From: Arcanobacterium phocisimile
GTDB taxonomy: Bacteria > Actinomycetota > Actinomycetes > Actinomycetales > Actinomycetaceae
DNA: 64,000 nucleotides
Assembly: GCF_016904675.1 (NCBI RefSeq)
Contig: NZ_CP070228.1
Location: 1,798,001 to 1,862,000 of the forward strand
Direction: 5' to 3'
The notes under the pieces were generated by a model. That model had not been told where the DNA came from and did no database searches. It saw nothing but the letters and a program-made list of their open reading frames with translations. The first letter of the stretch is position 1; every line of letters begins with the position of its first letter. The position numbers and the translations under genes are program-made. Shown here one piece after another: positions 8,850-21,447 of the stretch.

Positions 8850-9104
8850 ATGCAACTACCCGCCGAAGACGTCAAACCTGCTATTACCCGCCTCAAGCGA
8901 GCGCGCGGGCAACTTGACGCCGTGATAGCCGCTCTGGAAAACGAACAAGACTGCCACGACATAATCCCGCAACTAGCCGCGGTAGCGAAAGCAATCGATC
9001 GTGCAGGCTACCTCGTTATTTCTACAGGAATGAAGAAATGCTACAAAGATGGTCACGACGTTGAGGACGAACACCTAGAAAAAATGTTCCTCTCGTTAGC
9101 CTAA
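8850..9104 (+). CDS. CsoR/CstR-family transcriptional repressor, CstR-like
   Basis: An all-helical DUF156 repressor of 84 residues. The family text KPAITRLKRARGQLDAVIAALENEQDCHDIIPQLAAVAKAIDRAGY is clear. The two conserved cysteines are Cys35 and Cys64. Copper-sensing CsoR also needs a His four residues before the second Cys; here that position is Gly60 (STGMKKC). A Cys pair without the His is the pattern of CstR, which senses persulfides by forming disulfide, trisulfide or tetrasulfide links. It is the third gene of the locus, 30 bp after the reductase, and the matching operator lies at 6913. I infer persulfide-responsive autoregulation. Confidence 0.85.
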   Translation: MQLPAEDVKPAITRLKRARGQLDAVIAALENEQDCHDIIPQLAAVAKAIDRAGYLVISTGMKKCYKDGHDVEDEHLEKMFLSLA

Positions 9105-9150
9105 GCATCAAATATAGCCAAGCTCTTCACACGCTAAGTTTCACAACCTA

Positions 9151-9198
9151 AACCTTGAGGATGGTCGGTACGATTACGTACCGACCATCCTCAAGGTT
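9151..9198. terminator. perfect 22-bp stem-loop between convergent genes
   Basis: The arms 9151-9172 and 9177-9198 are exact reverse complements, with the four-base loop ATTA. It lies between the convergent repressor gene and the NCS1 permease gene, so it is probably a bidirectional terminator. There is no long T-tract on either side. Confidence 0.7.
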
Positions 9199-9218
9199 CA
9201 TATCGCCAGAGTCACACT

Positions 9219-10685
9219 TCAACGATTTTCCTGCCGAGCTACCTTCCGCGAGCGCAATACGTAACCGGCAGCAAACGAGAGCACGAGTGCAAACAAAACA
9301 CCAAGATTTGCCCACGCCCATTCACCATCACGGCCACCCAAACCGAGCGGACCAAGCAGATAACCCTGCCAGTTATTCCAAGCAGCCTCTTCAGCAAAAT
9401 TATTAATAACTAAACCCCAGCCAACAAAGGAAGCCACAACCATCGTTGCCAGTGACGTCCAGTCCCACGAGCCATAAACACCCTGCGGATCAAACAACGC
9501 CTTCTCGTCATACTCTTTGCGGCGCAACGCAATATCGGCAATCATCAAACCAGCCCACGACGCAATCGGCACACCCAGCGTAATCAAAAACGACTGGAAC
9601 GGACCTAAGAAATCTTGGGCAAAAAACACAACCCAAATCGTGCCCGACGTCAAAATCAATCCGTCAATACCTGCAGCAGCCGGACGTGGAATCTTCACGC
9701 CCAAGCTCAATAACGTCAGACCAGACGAATAAATACCGAGCACAGCACCCGAAACAAGGCTCAACACTGCGGTAATCAAGAACGGCAACAGCACCCACGT
9801 CGGCAAAATCGTTGCCAACGTGCCAATCGGATCACTAGCAATACCCGCATCCAACTCCGGATTTGACCCCACGATCAGCAGTCCGGCAATCACCAACAAA
9901 ACTGGGGAGAGCGCTCCACCGAACGTATTCCATGCAACAATCTTCGCCGCCGAGGCGTCGCGCGATTGATAACGCGACCAATCCGCTGCAATATTAATCC
10001 AGCCCAATCCGAATCCAGTCATCAGCATGACGAGCGCACCGATAACCGCCGTCGTCGACCCTGCCGGACGATCCATAACTACAGAAAAGTCCACCTGTGG
10101 CAAGGTAAGGACAACATAGACGATGGTCAGCGCTCCAGTAAGCCAAGTCAATATAGATTGCACCTTCATAATCACGTGATAGCCAGCTACTGACGCCGAA
10201 ACGATCATCGCAGCGATGACTAGACAAGCGATAATTTTAGTAGCCGTTCCACCGCTCCAACCCATTTGGGCGAGTACAGTAGCCGTTGCCAATGTGGCCA
10301 TGATGGCAAGAAACGTCTCCCAACCGATCGAAATCAGCCACGAAAACACGCCTGGAACCCGCTGGCCATAGACACCGAATGCTGCACGAGACAGCACCAT
10401 AGTCGGCGCTGAACCTCGTTTACCAGCAATAGCTACCACCCCACACAATCCAAATGAGATTGTCACACCGATCACAGTCACTATGAGCGCTTGGATAAAC
10501 GAGACTCCAAAACCGTAGACGAACGAGGCGTATGAAATACCAAAAACTGATACATTCGCTGCGAACCACGGCCAGAAAAGATCGCTGGGTTTGGCAGTAC
10601 GTTCATTCTCGGCAATGATGTCGATACCATTGCTTTCAATTGTTAAAGCTGTAGATCCTTTGGAATTACTAGCGTTATCTATCAT
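9219..10685 (-). CDS. NCS1-family nucleobase/hydantoin permease (CodB/PucI-like)
   Basis: A 488-residue permease with about 12 membrane segments. The N-terminal text KPSDLFWPWFAANVSVFGISYASFVYGFGVSF and the following GKRGSAPTMVLSRAAFGVYGQRVPG are the signature of the nucleobase:cation symporter-1 family. Mid-protein GFGLGWINIAADWSRY is the conserved substrate-site region. The C-terminus SWDWTSLATMVVASFVGWGLV is typical of cytosine/purine permeases. The exact substrate (cytosine, allantoin, hydantoin or other) cannot be read. It is divergent from the NCS2 permease at 10930, and the 244-bp gap probably holds both promoters. Confidence 0.88.
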   Translation of the reverse strand: MIDNASNSKGSTALTIESNGIDIIAENERTAKPSDLFWPWFAANVSVFGISYASFVYGFGVSFIQALIVTVIGVTISFGLCGVVAIAGKRGSAPTMVLSRAAFGVYGQRVPGVFSWLISIGWETFLAIMATLATATVLAQMGWSGGTATKIIACLVIAAMIVSASVAGYHVIMKVQSILTWLTGALTIVYVVLTLPQVDFSVVMDRPAGSTTAVIGALVMLMTGFGLGWINIAADWSRYQSRDASAAKIVAWNTFGGALSPVLLVIAGLLIVGSNPELDAGIASDPIGTLATILPTWVLLPFLITAVLSLVSGAVLGIYSSGLTLLSLGVKIPRPAAAGIDGLILTSGTIWVVFFAQDFLGPFQSFLITLGVPIASWAGLMIADIALRRKEYDEKALFDPQGVYGSWDWTSLATMVVASFVGWGLVINNFAEEAAWNNWQGYLLGPLGLGGRDGEWAWANLGVLFALVLSFAAGYVLRSRKVARQENR

Positions 10686-10917
10686 TGACTGCGAACCGTC
10701 TTTCTCTTCTCGCTACTTTTTTGGCTAGGTTTAAGTATGCCTGAAGTTCGGCGAGCGCGTGGGAAAATCCGAAAACCATATTGTTTGATAATCTCGATTC
10801 GGATCTAGTTCGTTGCCTGATTCGTAGCGTAAAATAAGCCAACCTGGGACATTTCATATTTTGAGCTTCTTTATTTCAGATAATAAACAATTACTGCCTC
10901 ATTGTTTACTCACTCGC

Positions 10918-10923
10918 TAGTCT
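10918..10923 (+). promoter_or_regulatory. -10 box of a possible leaderless NCS2 permease promoter
   Basis: TAGTCT is followed by six bases and then the ATG at 10930. No Shine-Dalgarno and no good -35 box are visible, so this is a weak call. Confidence 0.3.
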
Positions 10924-10929
10924 TTTCTC

Positions 10930-12816
10930 ATGAACCAGAAAAATTCTGTGGACGCCGTACCAAAGGCACCGAAGTTAGTCTTGCTGTCCCTTCAACATCT
11001 GCTCGCATTCTATGCGGGTGCAGTCATTGTCCCTCTGTTAATCGCTTCGTCATTGAACCTAGACTCGGCGACGACGATTCACTTGATTAACGCCGATCTC
11101 TTCACTTGCGGTTTAGCTACGCTTATTCAGAGCGTAGGTGTAACAAATAAGGTCGGTGTACGTCTGCCTATCATTCAGGGCGTCACCACAACGGCTGTTG
11201 CACCGATTATTGCTATCGGTTTGGCGGCTACTGACGGCGCTGGCGGCGAAGCGTCCCTCCCGGTTATTTACGGTTCGATTATCGTCGCTGGTCTTTTCAC
11301 ATTCTTCGCAGCACCATTCTTTGCCAAGTTGCTCCGGTTCTTCCCACACCACGTTACCGGCACAGTTCTTCTCGTTATGGGTACTTCGTTGCTGGCCGTT
11401 TCAGCGAATGACTTCGTTAATTATGCCGACGGTGTTCCTGCAGTTCGCGACTTGGCTTACGGTTTTGGAACGCTACTTGCTATTGTTTTGGTTCAGCGTT
11501 TCTTCCGTGGATTCTTGAGCACGATTTCGGTGCTTATCGGGTTGGTTGGTGGAACTACTATTGCCCTTGTTATGGATCATATTCAGCCTGAGAAGCTCGA
11601 TGCGGTTGTTAACGCACCCGCGCTGGGTGTCACTACGCCATTCTATTTCGGTTGGCCAGTGTTCTCGTTGACTGCAATTATTTCGATGATCATCGTTATG
11701 CTCATTACGATGGTAGAAACGACCGGTGATGTTTTCGCGACTGGTGAGATCGTTGGCAAGCGGATTACCTCGGCTGATGTTGCGGCCGCGATCCGTGCTG
11801 ACGGCGCCTCGACGACGCTGGGCGGTATTCTCAATTCCTTCCCGTACACAATGTTTGCGCAAAACGTTGGTCTGGTTCGCCTTACGGGGATCAAGTCGCG
11901 TTGGGTTGCTGCTGGCGCTGGTGGCCTGATGATCGTCGTAGGATTACTACCGAAGGTTGGCGCGATTGTCGCATCGATTCCGTCTCCGGTTCTCGGCGGC
12001 GCTTCACTCGCTTTGTTTGCGAACGTGGCATGGGTTGGTTTACAGACAATTGCTAAGTCTGATCTTGATGATTTCCGCATCGCAGCAATTGTGACGACGT
12101 CCCTGGGATTAGCTATGTTGGTTACTTTCCGCCCTGAGGTGGCTCAGGTGTTCCCTCATTGGGCACAGGTTTTCTTCTCCTCGGGTATGTCAATTGGTTC
12201 AATTACCGCAATCTTGCTCAATCTTGTGTTCTTCCATATGCCGAACTCGTCAAAGAATACCGACAATCAGATTGCTTCAGGTGTGTCCCTTGACGACGTG
12301 AATGCAATGGATCAGGTTACGTTCGTTGAAACATTCCGATCTTTATTTAATTCAGAAGTGTGGCCACTAGAAAAGGCATGGCAGGCTCGACCATTTGGAT
12401 CAGTCATGGAATTGCGAAATGCTTTGCTGGTCGGTGTGTTACGTGGCGAAGCCCAAGAACAGACAGCGCTTATTGCCGATTATCCAGATATGTATGAGAT
12501 CGTAACTGCTGATGAGGATGACGAATCTTCTCAGGTGATTGGGTCCTTTGCTCTTGGCACGGCTAGTGAGGAAGAGTTGGCACAATTAAACGAGCTGTGC
12601 GTGTCCTACCGGCAAAAGTTCGGCGCGCCGTATGTTGCATTCTTAAGCACTGACGCTTCTATTGAGGCGATTTTGGCTGATGCGCAGCACCGGTTAAGCA
12701 ACACTGCTGAAATAGAAAATGTCGTGTCGTTAACGCAGATCGTTGAGATTGCTAATGACCGGCTGGGAATTTTAATGCGTGGCGCAAATCAGCGCGCACA
12801 TGAATACCAAAGCTAA
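10930..12816 (+). CDS. NCS2 uracil/xanthine/urate permease fused to an OHCU-decarboxylase-like domain
   Basis: A protein of 628 residues. Residues 1 to about 440 are a nucleobase:cation symporter-2 permease: LLSLQHLLAFYAGAVIVPLLIA at the start, VGVTNKVGVRLPIIQGVTT, and the NAT signature region TMVETTGDVFATGEI, then GGILNSFPYTMFAQNVGLV. After a short linker, residues from about 456 resemble 2-oxo-4-hydroxy-4-carboxy-5-ureidoimidazoline decarboxylase (UraD): FVETFRSLFNSEVWPLEKAWQARPF, SYRQKFGAPYVAFL, and a C-terminal IVEIANDRLGIL. The conserved catalytic His-Pro pair is Tyr518-Pro (ADYPDMY), and the Glu of the SxxEQ motif appears to be Ser534. The decarboxylase domain may therefore be inactive and regulatory. 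No uricase gene is nearby. Confidence 0.88.
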   Translation: MNQKNSVDAVPKAPKLVLLSLQHLLAFYAGAVIVPLLIASSLNLDSATTIHLINADLFTCGLATLIQSVGVTNKVGVRLPIIQGVTTTAVAPIIAIGLAATDGAGGEASLPVIYGSIIVAGLFTFFAAPFFAKLLRFFPHHVTGTVLLVMGTSLLAVSANDFVNYADGVPAVRDLAYGFGTLLAIVLVQRFFRGFLSTISVLIGLVGGTTIALVMDHIQPEKLDAVVNAPALGVTTPFYFGWPVFSLTAIISMIIVMLITMVETTGDVFATGEIVGKRITSADVAAAIRADGASTTLGGILNSFPYTMFAQNVGLVRLTGIKSRWVAAGAGGLMIVVGLLPKVGAIVASIPSPVLGGASLALFANVAWVGLQTIAKSDLDDFRIAAIVTTSLGLAMLVTFRPEVAQVFPHWAQVFFSSGMSIGSITAILLNLVFFHMPNSSKNTDNQIASGVSLDDVNAMDQVTFVETFRSLFNSEVWPLEKAWQARPFGSVMELRNALLVGVLRGEAQEQTALIADYPDMYEIVTADEDDESSQVIGSFALGTASEEELAQLNELCVSYRQKFGAPYVAFLSTDASIEAILADAQHRLSNTAEIENVVSLTQIVEIANDRLGILMRGANQRAHEYQS

Positions 12817-12870
12817 ATGACCACCGATAAGCTGGGCGGCATAATACAGTAACTGCCCCTTATACAACCG

Positions 12871-12909
12871 CAAGGGTGGGAGGACTCCATAGGAGTCCTC
12901 CCACCCTTG
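12871..12909 (+). terminator. perfect 18-bp stem-loop after the NCS2 permease
   Basis: The arms 12871-12888 and 12892-12909 are exact reverse complements around the loop ATA, followed by GTTTATA. It lies 55 bp after the permease stop codon. Confidence 0.7.
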
Positions 12910-13221
12910 GTTTATACCGTTGCACCACGCATCGCAGGCACGAAATGTATGCTTGACAGCCATCCGTTCGGGAAGGGTGCAAATCTAGTTGATGAACATC
13001 AAAGATGTATAAGTTCAGCCTTGCGTGTTCGCTTTCTTGCCGATCAACTTGGGCAGCTAATCACTAAAGTACGTGGGCGATGATAAAGGTTGAACTCGTT
13101 GTACTCGTAGGCGAATGGCTACTCACAGTGGTTAAGGTCCGGGAGTCTATAGGCTGTGGACTTCGCACGCACTGACTCCACTCAGTAATATCGGACCGGA
13201 AATACTGTCGAACTAACGATT
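12910..13221. other. non-coding stretch between permease and rRNA operon ends
   Basis: Roughly 310 bp with no convincing reading frame, RNA gene or repeat. It lies between two terminators that face each other, so it may be untranscribed. Confidence 0.5.
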
Positions 13222-13268
13222 AAGGGGAGGGCTGGTAGGAAACAGTGTTTCTTACCAGCCCTCCCCTT
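13222..13268 (-). terminator. rRNA operon terminator
   Basis: A 22-bp stem with a single G-U type mismatch (arms 13223-13244 and 13247-13268) lies about 15 bp beyond the 5S gene on the minus strand. Its position marks the end of the rRNA operon. Confidence 0.75.
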
Positions 13269-13283
13269 TATTGATGTTTGAAT

Positions 13284-13399
13284 GACGGCGGTGTCCTACT
13301 CTCCCACACCCCCTCGGGTGCAGTACCATCGGCGCTGGAAGGCTTAGCTATCCGGGTTCGGAATGGAGCCGGGCGTTTCCCTACCGCTATGACCACCGT
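13284..13399 (-). rRNA. rrf: 5S ribosomal RNA
   Basis: Read on the minus strand it begins GACGGTGGTCATAGCGG and continues with AAACGCCCGG, TTCCGAACCCGG, AGCCTTCCAGCGCCGATGG and ends GTAGGACACCGCCGTC. These are the conserved helices and loops of bacterial 5S RNA. Length is about 116 nt; the ends are set by terminal-stem pairing and are good to a few bases. Confidence 0.93.
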
Positions 13400-13502
13400 C
13401 AAAAATCTTGGGATCAATAATCCTGTATTAAATTATCTACTGCCATTGTTGTGTGGGGGTTGGGAATCGTATAGTGAACGCGAAACATACTCGAAAAATG
13501 TT

Positions 13503-18382
<4,880 letters not shown>

Positions 18383-18684
18383 AAAACCAAACACCCCAAA
18401 GGGTATCCAATCAATACAGTCCGAAAAGCCAAAACAGGCTCAACAAAACAGACAAACCAAAACTAGCTCATCCAAAATAAAATAAAGAAAACACACCAAC
18501 CAAAAACAGTCAGCATGCAATCCAAACAAAAACAATCATTATAAAAAGCTGACACACTATTGAGATATCAAACAACACACCCACACCCAACAACCACCCA
18601 GAAAAACCAGGCAACCATCAAGAAGGATAAGCTACGAAAACCACCAGTCCAGAAGACCGAACCAGTCCTTCGCAACGAATAAAA
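18383..18684 (-). other. rRNA operon leader with antitermination-like element
   Basis: A leader of about 300 nt between the promoter and 16S. On the minus strand it contains ATCTCAATAGTGTGTCAGC (complement of about 18547-18565). This resembles the GAGAACTCAATAGTGTG element seen in actinobacterial rRNA leaders and spacers and associated with boxA-type antitermination and processing. No protein-coding frame is credible here. Confidence 0.5.
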
Positions 18685-18714
18685 ACTATACCCACCCCAA
18701 CCACCAACCGTCAA
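18685..18714 (-). promoter_or_regulatory. rRNA operon promoter
   Basis: On the minus strand, TTGACG (complement of 18709-18714) and TATAGT (complement of 18685-18690) are separated by 18 bp. The match to a strong housekeeping-sigma promoter and the position about 300 bp upstream of 16S support it. CarD (4838-5383) is known to act at such promoters in other Actinobacteria. Confidence 0.7.
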
Positions 18715-18782
18715 ACCAAACGAAAGTAACGCCCGCCACATAATTTCCACATAGAGATTTTCGGCCATCGACGTCGTCGCAT

Positions 18783-19295
18783 TTCACATTAATTCATGCA
18801 CTTTTAATGCAACCGGCCGCGCTCATGGTAACGCTTTGCTAGCGTCGCTAGAACCCGTGGCAATAAACAGCCGAGTTTGATCTAGCGCCACACATAACCA
18901 CCAGATTAAGTAAAAGCCCAACGGGGCTCATACTTAGCTGAATAAGACCAACCAGGAGAGTAGCCGGAGTTTTTCTCGGTGGGCCCAGCGTTCTCTTCGT
19001 CATCTACATGAGGCTAGAAACTGGTCTCTGAATGGCAGGGCTTCCCCAACGCGCGCGAACCAGCACCACCACACATGTGGACACCTAGCTATTCAGACGC
19101 CCAACCAATACGTCACCCGGAAGGAGAGAGCGGAGTTCAGAACTTCAAAAGCTCTGACCAAAATTCGGGCAAACATTGCGGACATTTTATAACTATTGTA
19201 CATAATTGGAAAAACTCAATATTTAACTATTCCGCCCCGTCTGAGCGGAATGGCGATCTCAACAACAGAGTCACAAACTAAATACTCCAAGAGAG
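18783..19295. other. non-coding region upstream of the rRNA promoter
   Basis: About 510 bp without a credible gene. It contains a palindrome GCTAGCGTCGCTAG-like near 18838 and a minus-strand terminator-like hairpin at 18911-18929. A short open frame at 19075-19281 has no ribosome site or family features and I do not call it. A small RNA on the minus strand ending at the hairpin is possible. Confidence 0.4.
18911..18929 (-). terminator. short intrinsic terminator-like hairpin
   Basis: On the minus strand GAGCCCCGTTGGGCTTTTA forms a 5-bp G/C stem (AGCCC / GGGCT) followed by TTTTACTT. No gene upstream on that strand is recognised, so it may end a small RNA or be fortuitous. Confidence 0.35.
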
Positions 19296-19303
19296 CCGAA
19301 AGG
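19296..19303. repeat. left copy of the 8-bp target duplication
   Basis: CCGAAAGG directly abuts the left inverted repeat; the identical right copy is at 20932-20939. The right copy contains the AAAGG part of the ribosome binding site of the gene at 20953. Confidence 0.9.
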
Positions 19304-19327
19304 GGCTCTTCGCGTTTTAGCGGGGTG
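19304..19327 (+). repeat. IS terminal inverted repeat, left
   Basis: The 24 bases are identical to the reverse complement of 20908-20931. Confidence 0.93.
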
Positions 19328-19560
19328 AAACGTTGTTACTCGGTGGGTTTACAGGCCTAGTATCAGGTGCTGGTGTAGTGATTTTAACGTTAGTAGCTGT
19401 GTTTTCGTTGTCGTTAATGTGGCGGTGATGAGATTTTTAGTGGCCCGGAATAACTATACAAAAGTAAGCAACATACATTGTCTTTGTTAACCCGTTGCTG
19501 TTAGTGCGTGGAACACTCGATGATAGAAAATGCCTTGTGATCTTCTCACTGGTAAACAGG

Positions 19561-20867
19561 TTACACGAAGATATTATGCAGCAGTCTCCAGTTAGGTTTA
19601 CCGGCATACAGTAATGCACGAATGCGATAGTTGTTGAAATTCGTGAACCCAAATCCGATACGTTTAATACGTTTGATGAGATTGTTTAACGCCTCGGTGA
19701 TGGAATTAGAAAGATGCGTTTGATGATACGCCAAGATTTGAAGCTGCCATCGTTGTAGCGTGCGTCCTAGCTGCTGAATTTCTGGGGGCATAGCCACATC
19801 CAGGCATGTTTGTATCAATTCTGCAAGCATGGTGGTCGCAACACCAAGATCTGTTTGCTGATAAAACTCTCGTAAGCGTTTATCCGATACGCAATCGCTA
19901 CTTCAGCGTGAGGATCTCCTAACACAAGCATGCTTTCTAGACGCTGGACCATTGCTGGCAGTAGTTTTTCACTACCATATGTCAGTAAACGCCGAATCTT
20001 GTATAAAGGATCTTTTTTATGCCCACGGTGTCCCAAGGTCTGATTTTGCACGCGTCTACGTACAGTATCTAACACACGATTGGCTAACGTAATCACATGG
20101 AAATGATCAGCTATTTGAGTTGCCTGAGGTAATACCACGTTATACACAGCACGGCATGTTGGGCTCATGTCTAAAGTGGCATAGCGGATTCGTGCTTTCC
20201 AAGCGTTGGGCTGGTCTTTTAAATAGCGGGCTACGTCTATGTAGTTACAGCTTGGGATAATATCAATAATTTGATGATGCTCGACGTCACATACCGTAGT
20301 GACATAACTTGTGCGGTGTCCTTGTATGCGAACGAAACTTGTTTCATCAAGCCCGATTGCGTGAGTCTTGTTTAAACGCTTACGGTCTGCTTGTAGTAAC
20401 ACTTGACCATACATAGTTACTGCATCATTGACTGTGTGCCAAGAACACCCAAGATCAGCTGCGACTTCGCTAATTGTTCGTCCCATGCCTACTTGCCGGG
20501 TCGCCCATTTAGCTGCCCTGGTAGTCATCTGGCAACGTTGAGCAGCAATACGTTTATCTTGACTTGTCCATGAACCAACATCACATGCAACGTTTGGACA
20601 ATACAAGCGGTGCTTACGCCATAACAAGCTCATAGACCGACCATAGACAGGTAAATCTATATACCGCACTCTTGGCCTTTCTTTAACGCGTGCAAGACTT
20701 TCACAACGCGGGCATGTTGGTCTCTTAAGGACTTGTTCAATTTCGATTTCCTGTTGAGAGCCATAACGGTAATACGCCAAGACGCAAATATCTTTCAAAC
20801 TCACAAGCCGAGCAAGAATTACGGTAGGATCATAAGCGGTGAAGATAGTTTCAGGTTTTTGATTCAC
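19561..20867 (-). pseudogene. ISL3-family transposase, frameshifted
   Basis: Two overlapping frames make up one transposase of about 440 residues. The first (GTG at 20867 down to about 19885) has an N-terminal zinc-finger region (CPRCESLARVKERPRVRYIDLPVYG and CPNVACDVG), a helix-turn-helix (GRTISEVAADLGCSWHTVNDAV) and catalytic Asp residues in AIGLDETSF and ATLDMSPTC. The second, ending at 19561, supplies the C-terminal Glu region (HLSNSITEALNNLIKRIKRIGFGF). The join near 19885 needs a -1 shift (AYRI in frame 1, then RLREFYQQTDLGV in frame 2). The site is not a classic slippery heptamer, so mutation is more likely than programmed shifting. Confidence 0.88.
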
Positions 20868-20907
20868 ACTCTAAGCATGAACTACCTTCACCACTTCTGC
20901 ATCCCCA

Positions 20908-20931
20908 CACCCCGCTAAAACGCGAAGAGCC
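20908..20931 (-). repeat. IS terminal inverted repeat, right
   Basis: Exact reverse complement of 19304-19327. It lies upstream of the transposase GTG start at 20867, so the transposase promoter is expected within 20868-20931. Confidence 0.93.
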
Positions 20932-20952
20932 CCGAAAGGATCGTTGGATACC

Positions 20953-21132
20953 ATGAAAGCGACTATTATTACGCTACAATTCATTGCAGCTTTGGTTGCA
21001 GCCATTCTGGGAGCCGTAACAATATTTTCAGATACGGATCTCCACACTGGAACAGTACTAGCACTGGCGCTGTATTTCCTTCTTGAATGTTGCAATCAAT
21101 TCCTGAACTACCGCAAAGAGAAACAACTATAG
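20953..21132 (+). CDS. small membrane protein, paralogue of the gene at 25042
   Basis: A protein of 59 residues starting MKATIITLQFIAALVAAILG. It has two hydrophobic segments and ends with a short basic tail (NYRKEKQL). The ATG at 20953 is preceded by GAAAGGA; a TTG nine bases earlier is too close to that site. It is clearly related to the protein at 25042: QFIAAL, LTIFSD / VTIFSD, and ALGLYFTLECC versus ALALYFLLECC. The IS at 19304-20931 was inserted exactly at its ribosome site, separating it from its original promoter. The function is unknown; a toxin, immunity or signalling peptide role is conceivable but unsupported. Confidence 0.6.
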   Translation: MKATIITLQFIAALVAAILGAVTIFSDTDLHTGTVLALALYFLLECCNQFLNYRKEKQL

Positions 21133-21195
21133 TCTCTGGTAAAACATACGTCGGGGATGAGCGAGCGATAAGCCATATACATCCCACGAATCCTT

Positions 21196-21242
21196 AAAAA
21201 GTTACCCCCTGGTTCCAACTTTTCGTTGAACCAGGGGGCAAC
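21196..21242 (-). terminator. original terminator of the tRNA-Thr gene
   Basis: A stem of about 17 bp with two small mismatches (arms 21201-21219 and 21225-21242) is followed on the minus strand by CTTTTTAAGG. It lies immediately beyond the tRNA 3' fragment at 21248, so before ICE insertion it terminated tRNA-Thr transcription. Confidence 0.75.
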
Positions 21243-21247
21243 TAGTG

Positions 21248-21287
21248 GAGCCGCCTGTGGGAATCGAACCCACGACCTTCTCATTAC
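21248..21287 (-). repeat. ICE attachment site, left copy (tRNA-Thr 3' fragment)
   Basis: Forty bases identical to 41757-41796. On the minus strand it is the tRNA-Thr 3' half from the anticodon stem (GTAATGAGAAGG) through the T-loop (GGTTCGATTCC) to the acceptor end. The next minus-strand bases complete a ...GGCTCCA end, so the ancestral gene encoded CCA. It has no 5' half and is not a functional tRNA gene. Confidence 0.93.
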
Positions 21288-21356
21288 TATGTTTTCTTAG
21301 ATATAGCGATTCTTTTTACCTATATATATTCTCTGAGTTCAATTTTTTTGACTTTA

Positions 21357-21392
21357 TTGCCAGCATATACGGCAACGCCAGCTAAGCCGGCA
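21357..21392. repeat. GCCAGC-type repeat, copy near attL
   Basis: TTGCCAGCATAT (21357-21368) and GCCAGCTAAGCCGGCA (21377-21392) recur exactly at 23020-23031 and 23049-23064. It lies upstream of int and may be a recombinase, partition or regulator site. Confidence 0.6.
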
Positions 21393-21447
21393 CTGCCGTC
21401 ACCGTGTCTTAATAGCAGGTTGTTCATTAGTTCTGATGAAGTAAATC

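Larger units (their letters stand above)
19304..20931 (-). mobile_element. ISL3-family insertion sequence, 1628 bp
   Basis: Both ends carry an exact 24-bp terminal inverted repeat beginning GGCTCTTCGCGTTTTAGC (19304-19327 and complement of 20908-20931). The flanks are an 8-bp direct repeat CCGAAAGG (19296-19303 and 20932-20939), the usual ISL3 target duplication. GGCTCTTC ends and an 8-bp duplication also match actinobacterial relatives such as IS31831. One transposase frame on the minus strand is broken by a frameshift. Exact ends and an intact duplication point to a fairly recent insertion. Confidence 0.93.

Noticed and set aside
8850-9104. Copper-sensing CsoR
   Set aside because: The His ligand four residues before the second Cys is Gly, and the neighbours are sulfur enzymes rather than copper pumps.
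19075-19281. A 68-codon open frame left of the IS
   Set aside because: No start signal, no hydrophobic or family pattern, and a composition like the surrounding non-coding DNA.
19815-19890. Programmed -1 frameshifting in the transposase
   Set aside because: The junction sequence (CGGATAAACGC) is not a classic slippery heptamer, and ISL3 transposases are normally single frames; mutation is more likely.
21248-21287. A second tRNA-Thr gene at the left att site
   Set aside because: Only the 3' half is present; the sequence upstream of the anticodon arm is unrelated, so it is the displaced att copy.
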